Assembly: GCF_030463535.1 (NCBI RefSeq)
Contig: NC_132881.1
Coordinates: 9,408,526 to 9,472,525 of the forward strand
Direction: 5' to 3'
Source of the DNA: Salminus brasiliensis
Lineage: Eukaryota; Chordata; Actinopteri; Characiformes; Bryconidae
Length of the DNA: 64,000 nucleotides
Position numbers and translations under genes: made by a program. Positions within the stretch are counted from its first letter, which is position 1. Each line of letters opens with the position of its first letter. Positions 14,064 through 25,293 of this stretch are shown piece by piece. Under the pieces are notes generated by a model. It had not been told where the DNA came from. It worked only from the letters and a program-made list of their open reading frames with translations, and did not search any database.

Positions 14064-16114
14064 CAAGGGTCTGTGCATCTGCAACTGTGTGTGACTCGCT
14101 ACTATCTGTCTGCAAGTGTGTAACAGGTAGGTGATCCTTCAGTTTCTATACATGTATTGCCTTTTTGTTGTCTTACACGCTTTCAGGACCAAGGGCTCCC
14201 CCCTTACTGATAGTGCATACAGCCAACATGGGTCTTTCCATTGCCACTGTGTGTGTGGCTCGCTATCAATCTGTCTGCAAGTGTGTAACAGGTAGGTGAT
14301 CATTCAGTTTCTATACATGTATTGACCTTCTTTTTTTGTCTTACAGGTTTTTCGGACCGCATGAACCAAGGGTCTTTCCGTTGCCACTGTGTGTGTGGCT
14401 CGCTATCAATCTGTCTGCAAGTGTGTAACAGGATGGTGATCATTCAGTTTCTATACATGTATTGACTTTCTTTTTTTGTCTTACAGGTTTTTCGGACCTC
14501 ATGAACCAAGAGTCTGTGCATCTGCAACTGTGTGTGACTCGCTCCTATCTGTCTGCAAGTGTGTAACAGGTAGGTGATCATTCAGTTTCTATACATGTAT
14601 TGACTTTCTTTTTAGATCTAACAGGTTTTTCGCACCACATGAACCAAGGGTCTGTGCATCTGCAACTGTTTTTGACTCGCTACTATCTGTTTGCAAGTGT
14701 GTAACAGGTAGGTGATCATTCAGTTTCTATACATGTATTGACCTTTTTTTGTCATACAGGTTTTTCGGACCGCATGAACCAAGGGTCTTTCCATTGCCAT
14801 TGTGTGTGTGGCTCGCTATCAATGTTTCTGCAAGTGTGTAACAGGTAGGTGATCATTCTGTTTCTATACATGTATTGACTTTCTTTTTTTGTCTTACAGG
14901 TTTTTCGGACCACATGAACCAAGGGTCTGTGCGTCTGCAACTGTGTGTGACTCGCTATCTGTCTGCAAGTGTGTAACAGGTAGGTGATCATTCAGTTTCT
15001 ATACATGTATTGACTTTCTTTTTTTGTCTTACAGGTTTTTCGGACCGCATGAACCAAGGGTCTGTGCATTTGCAACTGTGTGTGATTCGCTGCTATCTGT
15101 CTACAAGTGTGTAACAGGTAAGTGATCATTCAGTTTCTATACATGTATTGACTTTCTTTTTTTGTCTTACAGGTTTTTCGGACCGCATGAACCAAGGGTC
15201 TTTCCATTGCCACTATGAGTGAGTTGCTACTATCTGTCTGCAAGTGTGTAACAGGTAAGTGATCATTCAGTTTCTATACATGTATTGACCTCATTTTTTT
15301 GTCTTGCAGGTTTTTCGGACCGCATGAACCAAGGGTCTTTCCATTGCCACTGTGTGTGTGACTCGCTACTATCTGTCTGCAAGTGTGTAACAGGTAGGTG
15401 ATCATTCAGTTTCTATTCATGTATTGACTTTCTTTTTTTGTCTTACAGGTTTTTCGGACCTCATTAACCAAGGGTCTGTGCATCTGCAACTGTTTGTGAC
15501 TCGCTACTATCTGTTTGCATGTGTGTTACAGGTAGGTGATCATTCAGTTTCTATAGATGTATTAACCTTTTTTTGTCTTACAGGTTTTTCGGACCACATG
15601 AACCAAGGGTCTTTCCATTGCCACTGTGTGTGTGGCTCGCTATCAATTTGTCTGCAAGTGTGTAACAGGTAGGTGATCATTTAGTTTCTATACATGTATT
15701 GACTTTCCTTTTTTGTCTTAAAGGTCTTTCGGACCTCATGAACCAAGGGTCTGTGCATCTGCAACTGTGTGTGACTCGCTACTATCTGTCTGCAAGTGTG
15801 TAACAGGTAGGTCATCATTCAGTTTCTATACTTGTATTGACTTTCTTTTTTTTGTCTTACAGGTTTTTCGGACCACATAAACCAAGGGTCTGTGCATCTG
15901 CAACTGTGTGTGACTCGCATACTATCTGTCTGCAAGTGTGTAACAGGTAGGTGATCATTCAGTTTCTTTACATGTATTGACCTCAATTTTTTGTCTTGCA
16001 GGTTTTTCGGACCGCATGAACCAAGGGTCTGTGCATCTGAAACTGTGTGTGACTCGCTATTATCTGTCTGCAAGTGTGTAACAGGTAGGTGATCATTCAG
16101 TTTCTATACATCTA
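14064..16114 (+). repeat. Satellite block B, second copy
   Basis: Near-identical partner of 10,560-12,610. The copies differ by isolated substitutions, for example within the monomer near 15,065. This is the longest recent duplication in the array. Confidence 0.88.
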
Positions 16115-17697
16115 TTGACTTTCATTTTTTGTCTTACAGGTTTTTCAGACCGCATGAACCAAGGGTCTTTCCATTGCCACTGTGTGTGTGGCTCGCTATC
16201 AATCTGTCTGCAAGTGTGTAACAGGTCGGTGATCATTCAGTTTCTATACATGTATCGACTTTCTTTTTTTGTCTTACAGGTTTTTCGGACCGCATAAACC
16301 AAAGTTCTGTGCATCTGCAACTGTGTGTGACTCGCTACTCTCTGTCTGCAAGTGTGTAACAGGTAGGTGGTCATTCAGTTTCTATACGTGTATCGACTTT
16401 CTTTTTTTGTCTTAACGGTCTTTCGGACCGCATTAACCAAGGGTCTGTGCATCTGCAACTGTGTGTGACTTGCTACTATCTGTCTGCAAGTGTATAACAG
16501 GTAAGTGATCATTCAGTTTCTATACGTGTATCGACTTTCTTTTTTTTTTGTCTTACAGGTTTTTCGGACCGCATGAACCAAGGGTCTTTCCATTGCCATT
16601 GTGTGTGTGGCTCGCTATCAATCTTTCTGCAAGTGTGTAACAGGTAGGTGATCATTCAGTTTCTACACATGTATTGACTTTCTTTTTTTGTCTTCAAGGT
16701 TTTTCGGACCGCATGAACCAAGGGTCTGTGCAAGTGCAACTGTTCGTGACTCGCTACCATCTGTTTGCAAGTGTGTAACAGGTAGGTGATCATTCAGTTT
16801 CTATACATGTATTGACTTTCTTTTTTTGTCTTAAAGGTCTTTCGGACCACGTGAACCAAGGGTCTGTGCATCTGCAACTGTGTGTGACTCGCTACTATCT
16901 GTCTGCAAGTGTGTAACAGGTAGGTGATCCTTCAGTTTCTATACATGTATTGCCTTTTTGTTGTCTTACACGCTTTCAGGACCAAGGGCTCCCCCCTTAC
17001 TGATAGTGCATACAGCCAACATGGGTCTTTCCATTGCCACTGTGTGTGTGGCTCGCTATCAATCTGTCTGCAAGTGTGTAACAGGTAGGTGATCATTCAG
17101 TTTCTATACATGTATTGACTTTCTTTTTTTTGTCTCACAGGTTTTTCGGACCTCATGAACCAAGGGTCTGTGCATCTGCAACTGTGTGTGTCTCACTACT
17201 ATCTGTTTGCAAGTGTGTAACAGGTAGGTGATCATTCAGTTTGTATACATGTATTGCCTTTTTGTTGTCTTACAGGCTTTCAGGACCAAATGCTCCCCCT
17301 TCCTGATAGTGTATACAGCCAACAAGGATCTTTCCATTGCCACTGTGTGTGTGGCTCGCTATCAATCTGTCTGCAAGTGTGTAACAGGTAGGTGATCATT
17401 TAGTTTCTATACATGTATTGACCCTCTTTTTTTGTCTTACAGGTTTTTCGGACCCCATGAACCAAGGGTCTGTGCATCTGCAACTGTGTGTGACTCGCTA
17501 CTATCTGTCTGCAAGTGTGTAACAGGTAAGTGATCATTCAATTTATATACATGTTTTGACCTTTTTTTGTCTTACAGGTTTTTCGGACTGCATGAACCAA
17601 GGGTCTTTCCATTGTCACTGTGTGTGTGGCTCGCTATCAATCTGTCTGCAAGTGTGTAACAGGTAGGTGATCATTCAGTTTCTATACATGTATTGTC

Positions 17698-17858
17698 TTT
17701 CTTTTTTGTGTTACAGGTTCTCAAGAAGTCCATCAACCTTTTCTTCTCCCTGAAGGTGTATCCTTCTAACAAATATATTTTCATCTGCAACTGTGTGTGG
17801 TTCGCTGTCCATCATTCTGCAACTCTGTAACAGGTAATCGTTCAGTTTCTATACGTGT
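17698..17858 (+). repeat. Edge monomer with a distinct core, left of the retrovirus
   Basis: A monomer with TTACAGGTTCTCAAGAAG and CCTGAAGGTGTATCC replaces the usual core. A close relative lies right of the retrovirus at about 24,325-24,445. Both keep the acceptor-like TTACAG, and GTAACAG or GTGACAG followed by GTAA at the other end. The pair shows that the sequences on both sides of the retrovirus belong to one array. Confidence 0.75.
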
Positions 17859-17949
17859 ATTGCCTTTTTCGTCTCTGTTCGTCTTCCTCTGGAGATTATT
17901 TAAAAAGGAGAGTCTGTAACCACCATCTTTAGTTTTAACAATGAAATAT

Positions 17950-17955
17950 TTTATT
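17950..17955 (-). promoter_or_regulatory. LTR polyadenylation signal
   Basis: AATAAA on the minus strand within the LTR, downstream of its TATA box. Confidence 0.55.
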
Positions 17956-18038
17956 CCAATCAAAAGTACTGTGTGAAGAGAGTCTGCCTATTTTGAGTGC
18001 CCCTCAATCTCTCTCCTCGACATAGGAATACCTTGAGT

Positions 18039-18045
18039 TTTTATA
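18039..18045 (-). promoter_or_regulatory. LTR TATA box
   Basis: TATAAAA on the minus strand, about 85-90 bases before the AATAAA at 17,955-17,950. This is the order expected for U3 promoter, R and polyadenylation signal in a retroviral LTR. Confidence 0.6.
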
Positions 18046-18378
18046 CCCTACTACATGTCATATTCTGTTGGATTGTTCCCATATGCAGAATGTTTGCATT
18101 TCATCCATAAGGAACACTCATCAGCCCCCACCATTACATACGTGGTCCACAGACACATCTGGACCACGTTTAAATCTATGTCATGTACACCCAAAGGGAT
18201 GTCCAAATCTAAACAGCATGTTTTGTTCGTTGATTCATGTATAGGTTTCACATTTGGTCAGGAAACAGGACTCCCTTTCTTTTCCACATCTACCCCGTGT
18301 GGCTTACCATATCATTCCTCAACTCCATACCATTCCTTCAGGCCTAAGGACATCTGTATAGCCAATAAATACACTACA

Positions 18379-18392
18379 TTTGCCCCCCTTTG
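18379..18392 (-). promoter_or_regulatory. Retroviral polypurine tract
   Basis: On the minus strand AAAGGGGGGCAAA lies immediately before the TGTAGTG start of the LTR. This is the site where plus-strand DNA synthesis is primed in retroviruses and fixes the inner LTR boundary. Confidence 0.75.
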
Positions 18393-19378
18393 AGCCTAAT
18401 CAACAGCTCAATAAAATAAAAGAGCATGGCACACATGGTTACATGTGCTTCTAAAGAGCTATTCCTTCTATGAGTGCCTTCTTTAGCACTAATTTCACAG
18501 AGTGTGAGAGCGAAAACCTGCCAGGCAGCTATCTCACCTTTAATATCTCTTAGTCACCCAAGACAGGAAAAACTCTCTCACGGTCCCTCTGCCCCAGGCG
18601 ACCACATACTGTACTCCAGGCCAATGTAAAAATGAAGGAATGTCTTGCCAATATAGATATTGAATATGGAATCCTGCAAGTGTGAGTAAATACATGTGGA
18701 ACCCCATTAAACCAAAAATAATGTGTACTTTCAGGCTGGTCGACCCATCGAACCTTCCAATACACCTGTCCCTGCCTACCATTACTGTCCCTAGTATCGA
18801 GAAAAGATCAAAACCCCTGTGCTCACAACACACTGTTACTCACAACAAAATACATCATCTTACAACTTGTTTACAATATAATAACAATAGGTTATACATA
18901 TCAGAACTACTATTTGTACATGTAGTGTATTTAGAATACAGATAATAATAAATGACAAGTTTAAATGTGGCACATTGCAATTCATCAACATTGGTGTTCC
19001 TTGGTGTTCCTGGATAGATGCCTTTACAATGTCCTTGTTCAAAAGGTCTTCAGATCTCCCGATTAGTAATGTCTATCAACGTCTGACCCCTTTTCTGCCT
19101 CTCGGGATCTCAGAATACCAGTCACCCCACAGTGGTACTCCCCACCGCACAACAGCCAATATCTTTTCTTCAAAACATGAAATGCACATTACACAACAAC
19201 AGTATTATACTGTCAAACTATTACTGCTCATTAAATCATGTTTTAAGCCACCCTTTTCAGCCATCCTACAAAATACTACAATCCCCTTTACATAACATAT
19301 GATAATGTAACATAGGTGTTATAACTTATGATAAAAAGACCTGATACTTTAAATGGAAGTAATAATCAGAGTAGATAC
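18393..19378 (-). other. Unassigned retroviral region between env and the 3' LTR
   Basis: About 1 kb separates the end of the env frame from the polypurine tract, longer than in simple gammaretroviruses, where env usually runs close to the LTR. It contains a minus-strand frame of 97 codons at 18,540-18,833, starting MCCEHRGFDL and rich in aromatic residues, which I do not recognise. It could be a degenerate accessory region, a duplicated or inserted sequence, or chance. Confidence 0.5.
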
Positions 19379-21574
19379 TCAGAATGGATATTTATCCACC
19401 AAATCACCTTCTAACACTAATCCCTCATCTTCTTCCGAATCTGTCCTAGGTAATAATGGCAGTTGAACTTGTTCCCCCAGCATTACAACTCCAACCCATC
19501 TTAAAATCATCGCCTTAGCAAAAGTCAATATAAATGTGCAACAAAAGAACATCACACATAGCGACAAAAGCGCAGCACCGAACAACTGAGCCAACAATGT
19601 TCCCATTGGTCCTAATCTCTCCAGCAACCATGCATTCACAGACCATCCTGCTCTTTGGGATGGGCCAAATGCCTCTCTTATCTTTTTTTAGTGCCCCTAT
19701 TACATCAGTCATATTATCAGAATTATCAGGAATTAAAGTATAACAAGCATCTCGTGTTAAATTCAGAGCTACACATAACCCCCCTTGCTTAGCCAGAATG
19801 TAATCAAGAGCCATATCATGTTTCAACAATGTCAATCTGTGACTCTTCTGAGTATTTGATAAATATTCAAACCCTCTAATAGTCTCACCCTGTAAGGTGT
19901 AAGTGATGTTATCAATATGGTCTGCTAGGAAGGTCACACCATACCATGGAAATAAGCATATTCCCCATTTTTCTCCTATACTTATCCTCCAGTGATAGGC
20001 CTCTAAATTTGAAATTGTGCCATTTCACTTTTCTGTCTATATCCAGGAATTACCTTGGTATGGGTGTCATCAGGTGCTTCACCTTTCTCAATGGTGTACA
20101 CCTCATATGGCAATTTTAATGTTGCCAAGTAACAACATCCTGTCCACCCATATGGCAACAATATATATGTCTTATCATCACAAACCCACCAAAGATCTTT
20201 TTTCTAGGGTCACATTACCTGGCAATGTTTCATGATGCACCATCACTATTTTATTCTGGCCACGTGGTAGCCGGAAAATCACTTCAAACAAACCATCCCT
20301 ATTTTTATGTTTATCATCCAAATGTATCATATAGCTGTCACAATCTGAAATTCCCATAAACGTTCCAGACCCACCATGAGTATTATTAGAACAAAAACAA
20401 CCTTTAGCCTTTACTGCCTTTACTTCCATTGAATCTGGGACTGCTGTCTGTACATGTTCATGCTGATCAATTATGTTTACATATGGTAATTGCCTCATCC
20501 AACTACACTTCTCTCCAGGTCTAAACAAACCCACTGATGTAGCCATCCACATATCATATGCTGCTTGCTGTTTGTAGAACAGCCATGATAATGCATAATA
20601 CTGACATTCTGTACTTAAAGGTTCAGGAACTGTTTCCAAAATAGAAGGCCAAGTGCCTGGTGTCGGGACTTTCACCACACATGGACCACTAATTTGTTTG
20701 CTTGTTCTTACAGAATGTGTTATCTGCTAAAACCATAAGTTCCTGGCTGCCCAAGGGTCTGATATTTGCAACACAGATGAATCAAATCCATATGCCTTCC
20801 ACTTAGCCTCTCTCTTTTTCAGTGCTCGATTCTGATCTATCGCATCTCCTGGAATCCAGTCTAAATCCTGTAATACATTTGTCACCTTGATAGAAGGCTC
20901 ATGCATCATTACATCTCTACTTACTTCACTCTCTCCCACTCTATCTCCAACACTCTCATCATTATTGCTCTCACCCCGTTCTATGGTTACTAACAATTTC
21001 TCAGTTGTATTTACTTCATCTTGCAGTGTTACTAATGTCATATTAGATGGATGGGTCACTTTTGCTACTTTCATTACTGGTGTTGTTATCCCTGTACCAT
21101 TCACTGCAGTTAAGCTTGTTGTATTTTCACTAGTTCTATTCCCTAAAGTGACACCTACAGGCGTTCTTGTCATCATTGTGGTTTTTACAGGTTCTGTATT
21201 ATTTATGATTACAGTAGTAACCTGACCTGTAACATTAACACTTTTAGTTGTTTCTGGAGCTACAGTTGTAACCTGCCTTGGCACAGTTTTTACCCCTGAG
21301 ATAGTTATTACAGGAAATTGTTCCTGGTCCCCTTTTATCTCCTCTGGAGCTCTCAGTTAAGCTTGAGTTTTTATTGTTAACTATCATCTTACGAGTTACA
21401 TACTCCTGTTTCCACACTTTTTGCACTGGTACAAAGCTGAACTCTGACTGTAATTACCAACTGCACAGGTGTTACTGTTACTGGAATCACCTGAACAGCT
21501 GATTCTGGTGGATGTGACACATTTATGCTTTTAGTAATATTTAATGTTAATAGTGGAATTTCCCACTGATACAT
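19379..21574 (-). pseudogene. env: Degenerate retroviral env
   Basis: Env fragments lie in several frames. At 21,389-21,574 and 20,727-21,284 the sequence is Thr/Val/Asn-rich, with many N-X-S/T sites as in a glycosylated surface subunit. After an in-frame TAG at 20,724-20,726, 20,178-20,678 is Cys- and Trp-containing surface-subunit sequence. A short stretch in another frame just below 20,195 includes WTGCCY, typical near the end of fish ERV surface subunits, with a basic RQK stretch further on where the cleavage site is expected. At 19,515-19,937 lies TM ectodomain with heptad-like sequence and GGLCVALN...C. At 19,379-19,639, in yet another frame, are the membrane span (GAALLSLCVMFFCC) and a short acidic tail. 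The last break falls near a seven-T run (+ strand, 19,683-19,689). No complete Env can be made. Confidence 0.85.
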
Positions 21575-21579
21575 TTACC

Positions 21580-22086
21580 TCAATCTTCGTAACGTTTAGG
21601 TTTGACCCTTTTTCGAACTGGTCTTGGATGTCTATTTGACTCTCTGACTTCCCCTATAGAGGAATCAGTGCCCTCAGCAGCCTTTGGTGCTTCACACTCC
21701 CCTGAAATGATTCCTGCTGTTTCTGGGACATCCCTAACCTCAATGTTCTCAAACCTTCTTTCCTGTTGATTAATTGCAGAGTCATTTCCGGCATCATCAG
21801 CAATGCCCACAGAGTCATCACCATTGTCCACATCATGGACAATCTCCTCTTCTGGAATTTGACCCTGGAGATCTTCCTGCCTTCCTCCTTCTGTATGTCC
21901 TGGTTCCCTTGAGCCTTCCACATCTCTTCCAAGCAAATGGGCTGCCTCTTCCCTAGGTGCTTTAACACAATGTGACAAATGATACCACGTTGGAGACCCT
22001 TTAACCTGGACTGCAGTTCCAGTACTACGCACAACCTCAAAAGGACCTTCACAGCGTTCGTTATACCATTGTATAATATATACCAT
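21580..22086 (-). pseudogene. pol: Retroviral pol: integrase C-terminal segment
   Basis: About 168 codons in the same frame as the upstream pol segment, separated from it by a single TAA at 22,087-22,089. The first 50 residues match the integrase C-terminal domain (CEGPFEVVRS, WYHLSHC). The rest is an acidic, low-complexity tail ending in a basic patch (RKRVKPKRYED). The usual linker between catalytic core and C-terminal domain is almost absent, so the stop probably sits at an internal deletion junction. The env region follows immediately. Confidence 0.8.
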
Positions 22087-23844
22087 TTATATGCCTGTCG
22101 CCAACTCATGTGGCGTCATATGCAAATCTCGCAGCTCACTTGAGCGACACACCATTAATGCCAATGGAAGTGCATCAACCCAATTCAAACCTGTGTGCTG
22201 ACAGATTTTCACAATGCCTTTTTTCAAAACACCATTCATTTTCTCACAAATTCCCTGACTTTGAGGATGATATACTGCCCCAAGACGCTGTTTTATCCCC
22301 AATTTTTGCCAAATTAATTTCACTGTCTTATCCACGAACTCCTTCCTATTATCTGAGGATATCCGATCTGGAAGTCCCCACCTGCTTATGACCTCTCTGC
22401 ACAGAAACTTGGCAACAAACTGTGCATCTTTCCGTTTGGTTGGACAGGCCTCTGGCCACCTTGAAAAGCGGTCCACTACAACTAACATGTATCTCTTCCC
22501 TCCTATTGGTTTTATCATGTCAACAAAGTCCACTACTAACTCACGCATAGGACCCCTTGGAGTTGGAATGTGACCAGGTGGAACCATTACACCCCTTCGA
22601 ACATTGTTTTTCAAGCAAATTGTGCATCTACCAATGAAATAGTCTATCTGCTCAAGCAAATATGGTGCCCAAAACCCATACTCCTTAATAATCTTCCTCC
22701 TTACCTCGCCCCTTGCCACATGGGCTAAACCATGCGCTTCTTGAATCATCAGACCCAACAGGTCAGTAGGTGCTACTACCAGCCCCTCATGATTCCTCCA
22801 AAGGCCAGTAGAGTCTTGAGTGGCTCCTCGATCTCGCCACAACTGTTTATCTACCTCAGGAACTGCTTCCTGCATTAAGGTCACATCCTTAATTGTTATT
22901 CTGTCTTCCATGTCTACCTCATGTGTAACCAAAAAGACTTCACCCCATTTGTCTGCTCCTGTAACTGCCTTTGCAGCTTCATCAGCCGCTTTATTCCCCT
23001 GTGTGACCCTTGACATATCCCTTTTATGTGCTGCACATTTAGCAATAGCAATTTCTTTGGGTTTCATCATGGCATGTAACAATTTCATTATTTGGTCATG
23101 ATGCTGTATAGGGGAACCATCTGTTTTCTTAAACCCTCGGTTCTTCCATACTGCCCCAAACAGGTGACACACACTATGTGCATAGGCAGAATCAGTGTAG
23201 ATAGTCACTCGCTTACCTTCTGCCAATAAACATGCTTCTGTCAACCCTACAAGTTCAGCAAGTTGTGCTGAAGCCGGCTGTGGTATGACTGAAGCCTTCT
23301 CAACCACAAAGTTTTCTCCTTGGGCTTTTACTACTGCATAACCCGCACACAATTTGTCTCCTCTCCTATAGCAGGACCCATCAGTCCAATATTCCAGGTC
23401 TGCCTTCTCCAGTGGGAGGGCTTTTAAATCTGACCTAAGCCTTGAGTATTTCTCAGCTTCTTGCACACAATCATGTGGCTCACCATCTTCTGGAGTTGGC
23501 AAAGTTTCAGCTGGATTCACTATGGCACACCTTACTATGGTGACATCTTTCTGCTCTAAAAGCCTATAATAATCTCTAAGCATTGGCATAGTCAGTGTAT
23601 ATTTGCCATGGTTCAGGAGGTTTCTAAGGCTATGATGGGTAAGAATTGTTACTAGATAAAATCCTACCATAGCTCTATAACACAATGGCAGTCCCAACTC
23701 AACTTCTGAATAAGCTGTGGAATAATAAGAAACAGGCTGTGGACTTGTTCCTGTACCTGTCGCTTGACAGAGGACTGCACATGCATATTCACCTCCAGTA
23801 GACACATACAGTAAGAAATTCTTGGAGTAATCTGGAAACGCCAA
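22087..23844 (-). pseudogene. pol: Retroviral pol: RNase H and integrase core
   Basis: A 585-codon open segment. Residues 1-100 are the RT connection. RNase H follows with D155 (YWTDGS), E197 (AELVG), D218 (YTDSAYA) and D288 (AADEA). The integrase zinc finger has H371/H375 and C407/C410. The catalytic core has D439 (VVDFVD), D498 (SSDN) and E534 (CEKMN), giving D-35-E spacing. The usual glycine after SDN is R and the following residues are unusual (RKEF). Just upstream (23,845-23,967), RT-connection sequence continues in another frame after a one-base shift near 23,852, then ends at the satellite. It ends in TAA at 22,087-22,089. RNase H would remove RNA from the hybrid and integrase would insert the DNA; this copy cannot act alone. 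Confidence 0.9.
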
Positions 23845-23967
23845 TGCTGGAGCTTCTTGTAACCTCTTTCACTGTCTCAAATGCTAAAAGACCCTCTTGT
23901 GTCCAGGAAAGATTACAGTGGAGTTTGGCATTTCCAGTATCTTTAATCATAGCCCTCAAAGGCCCCA

Positions 23968-25080
23968 TTAAATGTATTGCCTTTTTGTTGTCTTACAGGC
24001 TTTCAGGACCAATGACTCCCTCCATTCTGATGGTGCATACAGCCAACAAGGGTCTGTCCATTGCAACTGTGTGTGTGGCTCGCTATCTATCTGTCTGCAA
24101 GTGTGTAACAGGTAGGTGATCATTCAGTTTCTATACATGTATTGACTTTTTGTTGTCTTACAGGCTTTCAAGATCAATGGCTCCCCCCTTCCTGATGGTG
24201 GATCTGTCCTTCAAGGGTCTGTGCATCGGCAACTGTGTGTGACTCGCGACTATCCGTGTGGAAGTGTGTAACAGGTGGATGATCATTCAGTTTCTATACA
24301 TGTATTGACTTTCTTTTTTTGTGTTACAGGTTCTCAACAAGTCAATCAACCTCTTCTTCTCCCTGAAGGTGTATCCTTCTAACAAATATATTTTCATCTG
24401 CAACTGTGTGATTCGCTGTCCATCATTCTGCAACTCTGTGACAGGTAAGTGATTGTTCAGTTTTTTACACATGTATTGCCTTTTTGTTGTCTTACATGCT
24501 TTCAGGACCCAATGCTCCCCCCATTCTTGATGGTGGATCTTTCCTTCAAGTCACCTGTGTGTGGCTCGCTATCTATCTGTCTGCAAGTGTGTAAGAGGTA
24601 GATGATCATTCAGTTTCTATACATGTATTTTCTTTTTTTGTCTTACCGGTTCATGACCCCATGAGCCCCTCCCTCCCTGACCATGCATCCAGTCACCACA
24701 GTCTGTCCATCTGCATCTGTGTATGGCTCACTGTCTATCTGTCTGCAACTGTCTAACAGGTAGGTGATCATTCAGTTTCTATACATGTATTGACTTTCTT
24801 TTTTTGTCCTACAGGTTCTGATGGTGGATCTGGTGGACAAGGGTCTGTCCATGTGCAACTGTGTGTGTGACTCGCTATCTATCTTTCTGCAAGTGTGAAA
24901 GGTTAGTGACCATTCCATTTCAAAACTTGTCGGCTTTCCTTTTTTTGTCTTATAGGTTTTCAGGACCCCATCGTGATGGTAGATGTGGCCAACAAGGGTC
25001 TGTCCTTCTGCAACTGTGTTTTTTTTGCTTTATATCGGTCTGATTCTGTGTAACACATAGGTGATCATAAAGTTTCTATA
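23968..25080 (+). repeat. Diverged right flank of the satellite array
   Basis: Eight or so monomers resume after the retrovirus. They are much less alike than those on the left and mostly of the C-rich class. Several keep TTACAGG acceptors and CAGGTAGGTGATCATTCAG donors (near 24,107, 24,437 and 24,757). The cores share a theme of CTGATGGTGGAT (or GTGCAT), CAAGGGTCTGTCC and CAACTGTGTG. The last recognisable unit fades near 25,080-25,140. Confidence 0.85.
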
Positions 25081-25293
25081 TATGTATTGTCCCCCCCGAA
25101 ATGGTGGATCCGGGCAACAAGGTTCTGTCCATCTGAATCTTCTTTTTGTGCTTCTTGATTCAGACTGTTGTCAGTCCACCCACTGCTCCTGACTCAGTCC
25201 CAGTGATGAGCTCCACTGGTAGAGAGACCTCACTTTTGGTTCTGTGGTGGACCCTCTGCTCAGAACTCCATCAGGACATCTCTATCCCTACAG

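Larger units (their letters stand above)
1..17858 (+). repeat. Satellite array of ~137.5-bp exon-like monomers
   Basis: Roughly 125-130 head-to-tail monomers of about 137-140 bp; identical segments recur at multiples of about 137.5 bp. Read on the + strand, a typical monomer runs: GTAGGTG or GTAAGTG, a spacer with TATACATGTATTGAC, a pyrimidine tract ending in CTTACAG, CTTGCAG or CTTAAAG, then about 80-85 bp from GTTTTTCGGACC to GTGTGTAACAG, directly followed by the next GTAGGT or GTAAGT. That order matches branch point (TTGAC), polypyrimidine tract, 3' splice site, exon and 5' splice site. The exon-like part has alternative cores (GTGCATCTGCAACTG or TTCCATTGCCACTG) and lengths that are often not multiples of three. 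Short open frames of 60-106 codons are by-products of the periodicity. It may be an inert satellite, a retained exon array of a gene, or a long noncoding RNA; the sequence alone does not decide. Confidence 0.93.
17876..18378 (-). repeat. 3' LTR of the endogenous retrovirus
   Basis: On the minus strand it begins TGTAGTGTATTT directly after a purine tract and ends GAAGACGAACA next to satellite, giving TG...CA termini and about 503 bp. It holds a TATAAAA box and a downstream AATAAA signal. The outer end is inferred from the loss of satellite homology, so it may be off by a few bases. There is no 5' LTR to compare for dating. Confidence 0.72.
17876..23967 (-). mobile_element. 5'-truncated class I endogenous retrovirus
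   Basis: Minus-strand provirus with one LTR (3', at the low-coordinate end), a broken env and the RNase H-integrase part of pol. Gag, protease, most of reverse transcriptase and the 5' LTR are absent: the element stops at about 23,967, where satellite resumes. The integrase C-terminal GPFEV..WYHLSHC region and an Env TM ectodomain with a GGLC motif are of the gamma/epsilon-like type common in fish genomes. Many frameshifts and stops make it defective. Both edges abut TGTATTGCCTTTTT in the satellite. Confidence 0.9.

Noticed and set aside
141-16297. Dozens of 60-106 codon frames within the satellite on both strands
   Set aside because: They recur with the monomer period, stop codons return in each frame, and block lengths vary by non-multiples of three. 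They are consequences of the repeat, not proteins.
1-17858. CRISPR-like regular repeats
   Set aside because: There are no unique spacers between short repeats; the whole 137-bp unit is repeated, and the genome is eukaryotic.
18055-18393. 112-codon + strand frame across the LTR
   Set aside because: Antisense to LTR and polypurine tract, which explain the sequence fully.
20887-21225. 112-codon + strand frame rich in Val/Thr
   Set aside because: It is the reverse complement of the Thr/Val-rich env surface-subunit region.
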